From a virus, in the IMG/VR virus record IMGVR_UViG_3300027832_000010, positions 1 to 64,000 of that record: a stretch of DNA of 64,000 nt, one strand, 5' to 3'. The notes under the pieces are model-generated. The model saw only the letters and a list, made by a program, of their open reading frames with translations, made no database searches and was not told the DNA's origin. The position numbers and the translations under genes are program-made. This document shows positions 49,821-58,892 of the stretch, in pieces (position 1 is the stretch's first letter; each line of letters opens with the position of its first letter).

Positions 49821-51380
49821 ATGAATATAGTTATTGTTGGCGGAGGAACAGCTGGATGGGCAACTGCTATGATGGCTGCTAAACGACATCCAGCCCATAG
49901 TGTCACAGTTATAGAATCTTCTAAGATTGGAATTATTGGGGTCGGCGAAAGCACTACTGGTCGTATGACTGACTTACTGATGAACTTGTTTGACGATTAT
50001 GGCTGTGACATGAATGAGTTTATCGAAGAAACTGGCGCAACTTTAAAATATGGTATTGAGCACAAAGGATGGACTGATAATATTGATCAGTCATACTTTG
50101 GTCCTATTGACGGTAGTTGGACACACGCTAGTGCTCCTGATCCTATATTTTCTTGGGGACTTAAAAAGTTATCGCATGATAAATTACTAACTACTGCAAA
50201 ATGTGGATATTGGATTGATAACGGTATATCAACTTTTAACAGAGATACTATGTCATTCTTAACTCCTAATAATGCTATGCATGTAGATGCGCAGTTAGTA
50301 GGAGAATATTTCAAAAGAAAATGTTTAAATAATACAAATGCTAGACATATCGACAGTGAAGTGGTAGACGTTAGTCTTGATTCAATTACAGGAAATATTA
50401 AAAGTGTTAAATTGCGCAGCGATGAGATAGTCAATGGTGATTTTTTTATCGACTGTACTGGATTTTCAAAAGTATTAATGAATAAATTAGATAGCAAATG
50501 GATAGGGTATCGAGATCAACTGCCGCTTAATACTGCTATTCCTTTTTGGCTGGATTATGAAAAAGATGAGATACCAGCTATTGCTTCTGTTGCGTGGGCA
50601 CAAAAAAACGGATGGATGTGGCAAATTCCGCTGATGGATCGTAAAGGGGCGGGCTATATATTTGATGATAGATTTACTACTGTCGAAAAAGCTCAAGAAG
50701 AAGTTGAAACAATATTAGGTTGCCCGGTCGACGTACGAAAGGTTATAAAGTTTGATGCAGGTCGACAAGAATCATCTTGGATTAAAAATTGTCTGGCTAT
50801 TGGTCTATCGTCAGCATTTTTAGAGCCATTAGAAGCAACTTCGATTCATTCAACAATTGTACAAGCACACATGTTCTTGTATCAATACGTAAAACCCACG
50901 ATCGAAGAAACATTAAACGACGGTGCAAGAAAAATTCACAATCAACGAGTTCGTCAGATGTATGACGATATCAAAGATTTCTTAGTCATGCATTATATGG
51001 GTGGAAGAAGCGATAGTGACTTTTGGAAGTACGTTAAATTTGATATTGACAAACCAGAGTATATATTGAATCTTGTTGAGTTGTCAAAATCAGGGATGCC
51101 TAATACGCACGAATTTCCTAGCTATCAGGGATCAGCAGGTTGGCCTCTTTATAGTTATGTTATGGCAGGGCTTGGGCTGATAAACAAAGAAGCTGCATAT
51201 GCAGGATTAAATTTTAATCTTTCAGGATATGGCAATTGCGAACAGGCAGCTGCCCATGCATATTATGAATTACAAGATACATGGAAACAAGATGCTAAAG
51301 CCTGTTTAACCTACAAAGAATTTATTCAACATTTTAGAGAGTTAAGATTTAAAAATGGCTTTTCAAATAAACAATATTAA
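49821..51380 (+). CDS. Flavin-dependent halogenase 1 (tryptophan halogenase family)
   Basis: 519 residues. IVIVGGGTAGWATAM is the FAD-binding GxGxxG. TLKYGIEHKGW near residue 75 places the Lys that carries the chlorinating intermediate in PrnA (Lys79), GWMWQIPL the WxWxIP motif that blocks mono-oxygenase chemistry, and SSAFLEPLEATS the second active-site Glu (PrnA Glu346). All halogenase hallmarks are present. Substrate unknown; a viral homologue, VirX1, accepts several substrates. The next gene starts inside its end (26-nt overlap). Confidence 0.88.
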   Translation: MNIVIVGGGTAGWATAMMAAKRHPAHSVTVIESSKIGIIGVGESTTGRMTDLLMNLFDDYGCDMNEFIEETGATLKYGIEHKGWTDNIDQSYFGPIDGSWTHASAPDPIFSWGLKKLSHDKLLTTAKCGYWIDNGISTFNRDTMSFLTPNNAMHVDAQLVGEYFKRKCLNNTNARHIDSEVVDVSLDSITGNIKSVKLRSDEIVNGDFFIDCTGFSKVLMNKLDSKWIGYRDQLPLNTAIPFWLDYEKDEIPAIASVAWAQKNGWMWQIPLMDRKGAGYIFDDRFTTVEKAQEEVETILGCPVDVRKVIKFDAGRQESSWIKNCLAIGLSSAFLEPLEATSIHSTIVQAHMFLYQYVKPTIEETLNDGARKIHNQRVRQMYDDIKDFLVMHYMGGRSDSDFWKYVKFDIDKPEYILNLVELSKSGMPNTHEFPSYQGSAGWPLYSYVMAGLGLINKEAAYAGLNFNLSGYGNCEQAAAHAYYELQDTWKQDAKACLTYKEFIQHFRELRFKNGFSNKQY

Positions 51381-52005
51381 AAACGAAATACTCGTTATAG
51401 ATAATGTTGTGCCTGCTACTTTTCAACTAGCAATTATCAATAGAGTACAAGGTGTAAATCATTTCCCATGGTTTTTACTACATCGTATCGGACATCCTGA
51501 TCACTATGGGATAGGAACAACTTCTAATTATGTTGATCCAAATATAACTGATGACGTTGGGTTCTTTCATATGGCATTTGATGGTAAAACTACTTCTCCT
51601 CATTATGATTTTTTTAGAACAATTTTAGAATTTTTTGCAGAGAAAACAAATATCAATGTAGGAAATTTACTAAGAATAAGACTTCGTTATACACATAAAG
51701 GGCAAGGTCATACTGAGCACAAATATGCAGCCCCACATGTGGATTTTAATACTGGAAAACCTTACAGTACGCTTATCTATTATGTAGATGACAGCGATGG
51801 CGATACTATTATATTTGATAAAATTTTTGATTCTACTCAAGAAATATATAATCCAGCATCGGCTGATCCTCTACCAGAGTTGCTAAGGATAACTCCTAAA
51901 AAAGGGTCAGCATTATTTTTTAACGGACATCGATATCATGCAGGAAATTATCCAATAACCTGTAGTTCTAGAATAGTAATTAATTTTGACTTTGAGCAAC
52001 TATGA
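51355..52005 (+). CDS. 2OG-Fe(II) oxygenase
   Basis: 216 residues. YAAPHVDFNTGKPYSTLIYY gives H-V-D, and GHRYHAGNYPITCSSRIVIN the distal His and Arg; NHFPWFLLHRIG marks the shared subfamily. It overlaps halogenase 1 by 26 nt and the next oxygenase by 4 nt, so the three are made together. Confidence 0.82.
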   Translation: MAFQINNIKNEILVIDNVVPATFQLAIINRVQGVNHFPWFLLHRIGHPDHYGIGTTSNYVDPNITDDVGFFHMAFDGKTTSPHYDFFRTILEFFAEKTNINVGNLLRIRLRYTHKGQGHTEHKYAAPHVDFNTGKPYSTLIYYVDDSDGDTIIFDKIFDSTQEIYNPASADPLPELLRITPKKGSALFFNGHRYHAGNYPITCSSRIVINFDFEQL

Positions 52006-52658
52006 CACATCCGTATAAAAACTATTTCATTTGCAGAGATAGCTATTTTGAAAAACCAGAAGATGTTATTGAATTATCAAAAACTCTAAACTACGCTAGA
52101 TCTACATATTATCCAGGAGAGCGTACTGGCAACTTGTTAGGATTTGAAGATCCGGAAATTAAAAAATTTGCCGACTGGTTTGCCAATAGACTTAGTCATG
52201 ATATATTTCCAGGTATTAGCATGTATGAATTATATCTATGTTTTCATGTTAATGTTCCTTGTAGTGATCCGCGCTATAATAAAGGATGGATACATAATGA
52301 TTACGGAAATCTAGCAGGATTAGTATATCTAACACCAGGCGAAGACAACCTAAATACAGGAACTTCAATTTTTAACAGCGACGTTAATGAATTATCAAAT
52401 ATTGAAGAATTGAAAACTGATGCTGCTGCATTAAAAGAGTTTTATCTTTACAATAAGATCACACCCGAGTTTATTACAGGTTTTGAAAATAATCGTCAAA
52501 TGTTTGAGGATCAAGAAACTATTAGGATAGGCAATAAATTTAATAGAATGATTGCATACGACTCTAAATTTTGGCATAGACCTAATAGCTTCACTACAAC
52601 ATTAAATACCCCTAGACTGTCGCTACTGTTTTTTGTATCACAATTTAATTATAACTAA
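52002..52658 (+). CDS. 2OG-Fe(II) oxygenase-like protein
   Basis: 218 residues. KGWIHNDYGNLAGLVYLTPG gives H-N-D and KFWHRPNSFTTTLNTPRLSL the distal His and Arg. Between them lies a long insert (about 125-180). It resembles DUF6445-type oxygenases. Its ATG overlaps the previous stop (ATGA). Confidence 0.75.
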   Translation: MTHPYKNYFICRDSYFEKPEDVIELSKTLNYARSTYYPGERTGNLLGFEDPEIKKFADWFANRLSHDIFPGISMYELYLCFHVNVPCSDPRYNKGWIHNDYGNLAGLVYLTPGEDNLNTGTSIFNSDVNELSNIEELKTDAAALKEFYLYNKITPEFITGFENNRQMFEDQETIRIGNKFNRMIAYDSKFWHRPNSFTTTLNTPRLSLLFFVSQFNYN

Positions 52659-52681
52659 GTAGTAAACAGGACATATTATAA

Positions 52682-54148
52682 ATGCACACATTAAAAAAGA
52701 TTTCAGTAGTTGGTGGGGGGACCGCAGGATTTGTTTCTGCGTTGATTCTAAAAACTCGTTTCCCTCATTTAGACATTAATATTATCCGATCTAAAAAAAT
52801 TGGAATCATCGGAGTAGGCGAAGGTAGTACAGAGCACTGGAATGAATTCATGCAGTATATCGGAGTTCCGTTTCAAACTATTATTAAAGAATGCGATGCT
52901 ACCTTTAAATGTGGAATTATGTTTAAAGGATGGGGAGACGATTATATGCATAGTATTGGGCCAGAAAATGATATTAAAAATGGACAATATGCATCGGTCT
53001 ATGGCAAATTAATTGGAGAGCAATCTCCTGCAAAAACAATAAATCCTAGTTTTTCTTGGAATAGCAGAGTATATGCAAATAGATTAGACCCTGCTTCTGG
53101 GTCTCCGTGGAATCAATATCATTTCAATACCAGTAAACTTAACGATTTTTTATTAAAGGTATCCCTTAATAAAGGTATTACTATGGTAGACGACGAAATA
53201 CTAGATGTTGTATTGTCTGAATCTGGAGAGATAGATTATCTTGTTGGCGAACTAGCCCAATATCCTGCTGATTTTTATATTGATAGCACAGGATTTAGTA
53301 AAGTATTAATATCAAAGTTAGGTGCCAAATGGCAATCGTACGGCGAATATCTCAAAATGAAAGCTGCTATTGTATTCCCATTGGGAGATACTGACGAGTA
53401 TAATATGTGGACCCTGGCACAAGCAATGGACTATGGTTGGATGTTTAAAATTCCGGTATGGGGTCGTAGCGGAAATGGATATATTTTTGATAGTGATTAT
53501 ATAACTCCGGAGCAGGCTAAGGAAGAAGTTGAAAAATTACTAGGGCACGAAATTCAAGTTGCAAAAACTCTTAAATTTGATCCGGGCTCATTAGATCGAG
53601 TGTGGATTAAAAATTGTTGCGCAGTTGGGCTGAGCGCTAGTTTTGTTGAACCGTTAGAAGCTACTAGTATAGGTACAAGTATTCAACAGGCATTTTTACT
53701 AATGCACCGATTGCCAAATTATGACGAAGCAACAATAAACAAATATAATAAAGATGTTAACGATATCTTAATTAACATTAGAGATTTTGTTATATTGCAC
53801 TATATTACAAAAAAAGATAATACTCAATTTTGGCGTGATATACAAACAATGCCAGTTCCAGAAAGTCTTACAGAAAATTTAAAAAAATGGCGTAAGAACT
53901 TGCCTATTGCTGATGACTTTAAAGGCACTACTGATTACAAATTATTTAGCGAAGCGCATCATATTCATATCCTTGCTGGATTAGACCTGTTTGATACAGA
54001 GTTAATTAGACAAGAATACAATATGATGCATCCAAAGATAAAAGAACAGGCTGAAAATTTTATTAGAGAAACAAGAACATTTGAAAAAATAAACCCTACC
54101 GTAGGACACAAGCAGTACATTGCCCATGTTCGTAGTACCAAATATTAA
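52682..54148 (+). CDS. Flavin-dependent halogenase 2
   Basis: 488 residues. ISVVGGGTAGFVSAL binds FAD; ATFKCGIMFKGW contains the catalytic Lys and SASFVEPLEATS the Glu. The WxWxIP motif is GWMFKIPV, with the second Trp replaced by Phe. Whether halogenation is retained cannot be said from sequence. It ends the first halogenase operon and converges with the minus-strand oxygenases (4-nt overlap). Confidence 0.8.
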   Translation: MHTLKKISVVGGGTAGFVSALILKTRFPHLDINIIRSKKIGIIGVGEGSTEHWNEFMQYIGVPFQTIIKECDATFKCGIMFKGWGDDYMHSIGPENDIKNGQYASVYGKLIGEQSPAKTINPSFSWNSRVYANRLDPASGSPWNQYHFNTSKLNDFLLKVSLNKGITMVDDEILDVVLSESGEIDYLVGELAQYPADFYIDSTGFSKVLISKLGAKWQSYGEYLKMKAAIVFPLGDTDEYNMWTLAQAMDYGWMFKIPVWGRSGNGYIFDSDYITPEQAKEEVEKLLGHEIQVAKTLKFDPGSLDRVWIKNCCAVGLSASFVEPLEATSIGTSIQQAFLLMHRLPNYDEATINKYNKDVNDILINIRDFVILHYITKKDNTQFWRDIQTMPVPESLTENLKKWRKNLPIADDFKGTTDYKLFSEAHHIHILAGLDLFDTELIRQEYNMMHPKIKEQAENFIRETRTFEKINPTVGHKQYIAHVRSTKY

Positions 54149-54729
54149 CTAAAGTTCATTGCAATTGATATTCTTGGATCTACATTTGTTCCTTGTTCTA
54201 CACAATGTCGAAGATACGCTCTAAATATAATCAATGTACCTGAAGTTGGAGTGTATGAAATCCTAGAATAACTTAATGTATTCTTTTTAGTGAGACTTTT
54301 AAGTGGGAACATATCTGGTTCTTTAGGATCTTCAAATATTATTCGGCCTGAGCCTTCTGGAGCAACAGGGTAATATACAGCACTAAAAATATTTGCATTG
54401 TGCGTGTGAAATTCTTGCCAGGATTCTTTATTAGAGATATTCATCCATGCGTAGTTAGTTTCATAAGTCCCATCACAGTTATGCATCTTTGCAAATTTAT
54501 GTACATGCTGAGTTGTAGCTGCAATAAGTGGATGTATTACTGGGTCGTCAAGAAGATTATGTGTTTGGTGAGTGTTATACGTTCCCCCTAACCACTCTAA
54601 TCCTCCGCTAGGAGTATGTTTCTGAATGTCTAAACAATGTTGTTTAATTTTTTCATTTTCTTCAGCAGACATTAGAGCATCTTCTGTATAAACAGCTACT
54701 GGAAACCACATTTCAATTTTTTGCATCAT
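54145..54729 (-). CDS. 2OG-Fe(II) oxygenase (TIGR02466-like) A
   Basis: 194 residues. NKESWQEFHTHNANIFSAVY, then YPVAPEGSGRIIFEDPKEPD, and AYLRHCVEQGTNVDPRISIA match the TIGR02466-type family; the first metal motif reads H-T-H rather than H-x-D, as in its neighbour. ATG 54729 lies in the end of the next gene; the further-upstream frame start would overlap it fully. Confidence 0.75.
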   Translation of the reverse strand: MMQKIEMWFPVAVYTEDALMSAEENEKIKQHCLDIQKHTPSGGLEWLGGTYNTHQTHNLLDDPVIHPLIAATTQHVHKFAKMHNCDGTYETNYAWMNISNKESWQEFHTHNANIFSAVYYPVAPEGSGRIIFEDPKEPDMFPLKSLTKKNTLSYSRISYTPTSGTLIIFRAYLRHCVEQGTNVDPRISIAMNFS

Positions 54730-55324
54730 TATCCGCCCATATGTTAAATGAAACAGATATTCTATTTCTATTAGATTTATTTTGTTGTACAGTATGTTGT
54801 AACCACGATTCAAATATCAACATTTCCCCCACTACAGGGCTATATTTTACATGACTGTAATTGTATTGATTATCTGCTTTTTTAATTCTGTCAAAAAAAG
54901 TATTTGATGCTCTTCGAGTTTCTAATGGATTATGAAATAGAATATCCCCAGAATTTTCTGGGACTTCTAAATAAAACACTCCGCTTATCAATGCGCCATA
55001 ATGATCATGTCTAACAAAATATGAGCCGGGTTGATTGTATTGTAACCAAGATGTTATTTCTACATAGCATCGTGGATCGTACCCTATTAGATCTAAATAC
55101 TCTCGAGATGCATTGTTAATATAATTTAACAAAGTTATATCACCTAATTTTCCTAAAAAGTCTTTATCTTTATAAAATGTGGTTAGCAATTCACCAGGTG
55201 CCGTTGGGTGAGAAAAATTAGTATCCGTAATAAACTGATTAACCAATTCGGTTGTATTTTTTACTATTTCATCGTCTACTACATATGTAGCAATAGGAAT
55301 TGGAAAAACATTATCAAATTTCAT
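54713..55324 (-). CDS. 2OG-Fe(II) oxygenase (TIGR02466-like) B
   Basis: 203 residues. VRHDHYGALISGVFYLEVPE gives H-D-H, GDILFHNPLETRR the central strand, and WLQHTVQQNKSNRNRISVSF the distal His and Arg. It is a paralogue of gene A, and both overlap their neighbours by a few bases. The family often lies near tail-fibre genes in marine phages. Confidence 0.75.
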   Translation of the reverse strand: MKFDNVFPIPIATYVVDDEIVKNTTELVNQFITDTNFSHPTAPGELLTTFYKDKDFLGKLGDITLLNYINNASREYLDLIGYDPRCYVEITSWLQYNQPGSYFVRHDHYGALISGVFYLEVPENSGDILFHNPLETRRASNTFFDRIKKADNQYNYSHVKYSPVVGEMLIFESWLQHTVQQNKSNRNRISVSFNIWADNDAKN

Positions 55325-55938
55325 AGCGGTAACAAATTAAGATTAATAATTACTCGATTGGTGCTTTCTATAGGATTACTAGCAGTATGATACTGCAACC
55401 CGTTGATCCACACTAATCGATTAGCTTTAGGAGTTACTCTACTTTGCGTAGTAAACGAGTCTGGACCTAACGGCAGCGTACCAGTAGGCGTAGCCCATTC
55501 ATTAAATATTCTAGTATCTCCATCACTGTCATTAAGATAAAAAATAAATGATTCGTGAGGGAAAAAATAATCAACATGCGGTATGTTATAGTTATCACTG
55601 GTAAACCCTTGCTTTTGAAATTTTAAACTAAGTCTTGCTCTAACTAGATGCTGCTGAGTAAATCCAAATTCTTTATTAATTTTTTCAAAGAACGGTTGTA
55701 AATATTCATAAGTAAAACTCTTAACATTCCATTCTTGTTCAAAAACTGAATGGTGAAATCCCCAAGTTTCTTTAGCTAAGGGATCTTTTATTAATGCAGA
55801 GTCGCTAGGATCAAGAGAGACATGTTCTCCAAAGAACCAAGGAAATTTTGGTCCTAGTACAAGTTCAGCTAGTTTGTTAAACTCTGCACTATCAAGAAAA
55901 TTATCAAAAACTTGTAAACTGTTGCTCATGCTGATCAT
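55321..55938 (-). CDS. 2OG-Fe(II) oxygenase
   Basis: 205 residues. YNIPHVDYFFPHESFIFYLN gives H-V-D and LQYHTASNPIESTNRVIINL the distal His and Arg; GPKFPWFFGEHV marks the 49194/51355 subfamily. The late promoter box four bases before ATG 55938 decides the start (MISMSNS); the open frame begins 22 codons earlier, inside and beyond the promoter. Confidence 0.82.
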   Translation of the reverse strand: MISMSNSLQVFDNFLDSAEFNKLAELVLGPKFPWFFGEHVSLDPSDSALIKDPLAKETWGFHHSVFEQEWNVKSFTYEYLQPFFEKINKEFGFTQQHLVRARLSLKFQKQGFTSDNYNIPHVDYFFPHESFIFYLNDSDGDTRIFNEWATPTGTLPLGPDSFTTQSRVTPKANRLVWINGLQYHTASNPIESTNRVIINLNLLPL

Positions 55939-55942
55939 ATAG

Positions 55943-55950
55943 TATTTATG
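55943..55950 (-). promoter_or_regulatory. Late promoter CATAAATA, 4 nt before ATG
   Basis: Minus-strand CATAAATA (55950-55943), CTAT, ATG 55938. It drives the three minus-strand oxygenases between 54145 and 55938. Confidence 0.65.
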
Positions 55951-56009
55951 GAAATATTTTTTACCAAGAGTAAAAGTGATAAGTACTATTATTAATGAAG
56001 GCAAAACTA

Positions 56010-56675
56010 ATGAGTCAAAACAGTTACGAACAATACTGGAAAGATGTACATAAAAATAAATTTAAGTTTGCATCTAAAACTAATGTATCAGTGCTACCAT
56101 GGGATATACAAACTCATTATGCTAACCTACAAGAGATACTTGATATTTTTAATTTATCTAGTGGAAATGCACTAGAACTAGGATGCGGAACTGGATACGA
56201 TTCTAAATTTCTTTTTGAGCAAGGTTTCGAAGTTACTGCTATAGACATTTCTGAAGATGCTATTGAAATAGCAAAACACAACACTTCCGAAATTGATATT
56301 GACTATATAGTAGGAGATTTTTTTAAGGATCTACCCAACAAACAATTTGATTTGGTATACGATAGAGGGTTTTTACATAATTATCAAAATAATTTTTTAG
56401 AAATCTTTGAAAAATTAAACGATGTGATGGCCGAACATGGAAAATATATTTTTATCACCGGTAATCCAAATCAGCCAATAATCGATACATGTATGCCTCC
56501 TCCAGTCTTTTTAGGAGCAATCGAAAGTTACTCTTCGCATTGGTTTAAGGTTGTATTCGTTAAAGAAATAGTATTTAAGGTTGACAAAAATTATCAAGAC
56601 TGTCTAGGATATATATTCTTATTAGAAAAAAGATTACCAAATCCTACAACCGATACAATAGTGAGAAATAAGTAA
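56010..56675 (+). CDS. SAM-dependent methyltransferase
   Basis: 221 residues, class I. NALELGCGTGYDSKFLFEQG (about 53-72) is motif I, VTAIDISEDAIEIAKHN motif II, YIVGDFFKDLP and FDLVYDRGFLHNYQ motifs III-IV. It resembles TPMT/Tehb-like small-molecule methyltransferases. GAAGG lies before ATG 56010; an earlier ATG at 55995 lies upstream of that ribosome site. It starts the second halogenase operon. Confidence 0.82.
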   Translation: MSQNSYEQYWKDVHKNKFKFASKTNVSVLPWDIQTHYANLQEILDIFNLSSGNALELGCGTGYDSKFLFEQGFEVTAIDISEDAIEIAKHNTSEIDIDYIVGDFFKDLPNKQFDLVYDRGFLHNYQNNFLEIFEKLNDVMAEHGKYIFITGNPNQPIIDTCMPPPVFLGAIESYSSHWFKVVFVKEIVFKVDKNYQDCLGYIFLLEKRLPNPTTDTIVRNK

Positions 56676-56679
56676 TATT

Positions 56680-58149
56680 ATGAAAGTAGAAACTCTAACA
56701 ATAGTAGGAGGCGGAACAAGTGCATGGATGGCTGCAGCCTATATATCACATAACCATCCTGCAATTTCAGTAACTGTTATAGACAAAGAAGTAGGAAATT
56801 CAATAGGAGTAGGTGAAGCTACACTATTAACTTTTCAGCCATTTATGGAAGAATGCGGATTTCCTATAGATGATTGGTTTACAAAAATAGATTGCGGATA
56901 TAAGTCTGGAATTTTATTTGCTAACTGGAGGGAGAAGGGTAATAATATTTGGCATCCTTTTTTTAAAGGTAATAGAAGAATTACAGAACACTACCATTTA
57001 TGGGACGTATGGTCTCTAGTTCAAGAATTAGATTTTAAAACATATAGTACGGGCAGCTATAGCTCTAGTATACTACACAATACTGTTGACTCTACTAATC
57101 TTCACAGTTATGCTTCTCACATTGATTGCGGAAAATTGGTTTTATATATTCAAGATCAATTAAAAAATAAAATTAAAATTATAAAGTCTGATGTAATTAT
57201 AGTCAATAAAGATGACAAAGAAAATGTAGCTTCTTTAGAACTTAAAGACGGAAGTATAATCTCATCTGATTTATACTTAGATTGTACAGGATTTCATAGT
57301 ATATTGAGGAAATCTAAGAATAAAGTAGATTTACTAGGAAGACTATTTGTTAATACTGCTGTAGTATGTCAAGTACCATATCAAGATAGACCAAACGAAT
57401 TTAAACCATATGCAGAATGCGAGGCTGTTGACCACGGATGGATTTGGAAAATTGGGGTGGCTTCTCGTATTGGTAGCGGGATGGTTTTTAACAGAAATAT
57501 TACTGATCCTGAAGAAGCAAAGGATTACTTTGTTGAGCATTGGAATAATCGAATCAAGAAAGAAAATGTTAGAATAATTAATTGGGATCCTTTTTATAAT
57601 ACAGATCCATGGTCCGGAAATGTAGTTCAAATTGGGTTAAGTAATGGATTTATAGAGCCGCTAGAAAGCACAGGCATAGGTTTGATTACAGTAGGAATTA
57701 CTCAACTAAGCAATGCAATAATGGAACAATGGTATGGTGATAATGATGTTGCTAATTTTAATTCACAATTGAATACACTGTATGAAGATTGTATTGATTT
57801 TGTAAGTATGCATTATGCTAACAACAATAGAACTAGTAAATTTTGGAATTATGTTAGAGATACATTTGTTCCTTCAGAAAGAATGTTACATTATCTCGAC
57901 AGATTGACTAATCCTAATATTAAAGTTCCTGTTGACGGGAAATATAATTATATGTTTGGTGGAAGCAGTTGGTCTATGCTACTACAACAACTTGGTTACG
58001 ATATTGCTCCTCGTACCATTCCGTACTCGAAAGAGTATGCTACGGAAGTTATGGCTAGAAACTATATTGAGTATGAAAAAAATAAACATATCTGGAGTCG
58101 GCATCATAGCAGCGAAATTGATAGAATTATTGAACTTGGCAAATTATGA
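56680..58149 (+). CDS. Flavin-dependent halogenase 3
   Basis: 489 residues. LTIVGGGTSAWMAAA binds FAD (the usual AGW is SAW). CGYKSGILFANW carries the Lys and SNGFIEPLESTG the Glu. The WxWxIP motif is GWIWKIGV, with the Pro replaced by Gly. IGVGEATLLTFQPFMEECGF near 45 is close to PrnA's IGVGEAT segment, so this copy looks nearest to classical tryptophan halogenases. Its TGA overlaps the next ATG. Confidence 0.83.
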   Translation: MKVETLTIVGGGTSAWMAAAYISHNHPAISVTVIDKEVGNSIGVGEATLLTFQPFMEECGFPIDDWFTKIDCGYKSGILFANWREKGNNIWHPFFKGNRRITEHYHLWDVWSLVQELDFKTYSTGSYSSSILHNTVDSTNLHSYASHIDCGKLVLYIQDQLKNKIKIIKSDVIIVNKDDKENVASLELKDGSIISSDLYLDCTGFHSILRKSKNKVDLLGRLFVNTAVVCQVPYQDRPNEFKPYAECEAVDHGWIWKIGVASRIGSGMVFNRNITDPEEAKDYFVEHWNNRIKKENVRIINWDPFYNTDPWSGNVVQIGLSNGFIEPLESTGIGLITVGITQLSNAIMEQWYGDNDVANFNSQLNTLYEDCIDFVSMHYANNNRTSKFWNYVRDTFVPSERMLHYLDRLTNPNIKVPVDGKYNYMFGGSSWSMLLQQLGYDIAPRTIPYSKEYATEVMARNYIEYEKNKHIWSRHHSSEIDRIIELGKL

Positions 58150-58892
58150 ATATAGTTAATTGGTCTTTTATTACCAGCCAGCAGGTTAATATAGATCATC
58201 TAACATGCATTACTAAATTATTGGACGAAGATTATTATCCCTTCAAACACCTATCATCTGATATAGTTGCTAATAGGAAAGGTGCTGCTTTTTTAAAATG
58301 CCCTGCGCATACTGATTTTTTAAAAAACACATTTATCTTTTGTGCGCCATTTGATTTAACTATAGAGTTAGATATTTGTAATGAAACGAATACAGTTAAA
58401 ATATACTGCGAGAATATTTCTCAAGAAGCATTTGAATCAATTATTGATACTAGATTTTTATATGATAAAAATCGCGGAGTTTCCGAATATCCTCTGTTAG
58501 GAATTGATTGGCTAACTGTATTCATTGCTGATCAATCAACTATAATTCAGGTATTCCCAGCATTTATGCATCGAAATGATTTTACAGAAAAAACTACTAT
58601 TGTTCCTGGCGAGTACGACATTAGTAAATGGACCCGTCCTATTGAAACAGTCTTTGAAATTAAAAATATCAAAGAAAAAATTATTATTAAAAAAGGTGAT
58701 GCTATTTCTTATATCAAATTCATAACAGACGATATTACTAAGTTAGAACAGATTAGCACACCGTGGAACGATATTATTACATGTCATAATATTGTAAATT
58801 CAAATAGACTTAGACCGTTAAAAGAACGATATAAATCATTAGAAGAGATAAAATTAAATCAGGAATGTCAGTATGATTCAAAAAATAAATGA
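58146..58892 (+). CDS. Unknown protein between halogenases
   Basis: 248 residues, no family recognised. It has a strand-rich core (FIFCAPFDLTIELDICNETN, DWLTVFIADQSTIIQVFPAF) with CPAHTDF near residue 58 and FMHRNDFTEK near 142. The C-terminal third is helical and charged. It overlaps halogenase 3 by 4 nt and halogenase 4 by 20 nt, so it is tied to them; it could be a flavin- or substrate-delivery partner or another oxygenase-like fold without a clear triad. Confidence 0.6.
   Translation: MNIVNWSFITSQQVNIDHLTCITKLLDEDYYPFKHLSSDIVANRKGAAFLKCPAHTDFLKNTFIFCAPFDLTIELDICNETNTVKIYCENISQEAFESIIDTRFLYDKNRGVSEYPLLGIDWLTVFIADQSTIIQVFPAFMHRNDFTEKTTIVPGEYDISKWTRPIETVFEIKNIKEKIIIKKGDAISYIKFITDDITKLEQISTPWNDIITCHNIVNSNRLRPLKERYKSLEEIKLNQECQYDSKNK

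Noticed and set aside
52769-52987. Minus-strand frame inside halogenase 2
   Set aside because: Shadow of a well-conserved plus-strand enzyme.
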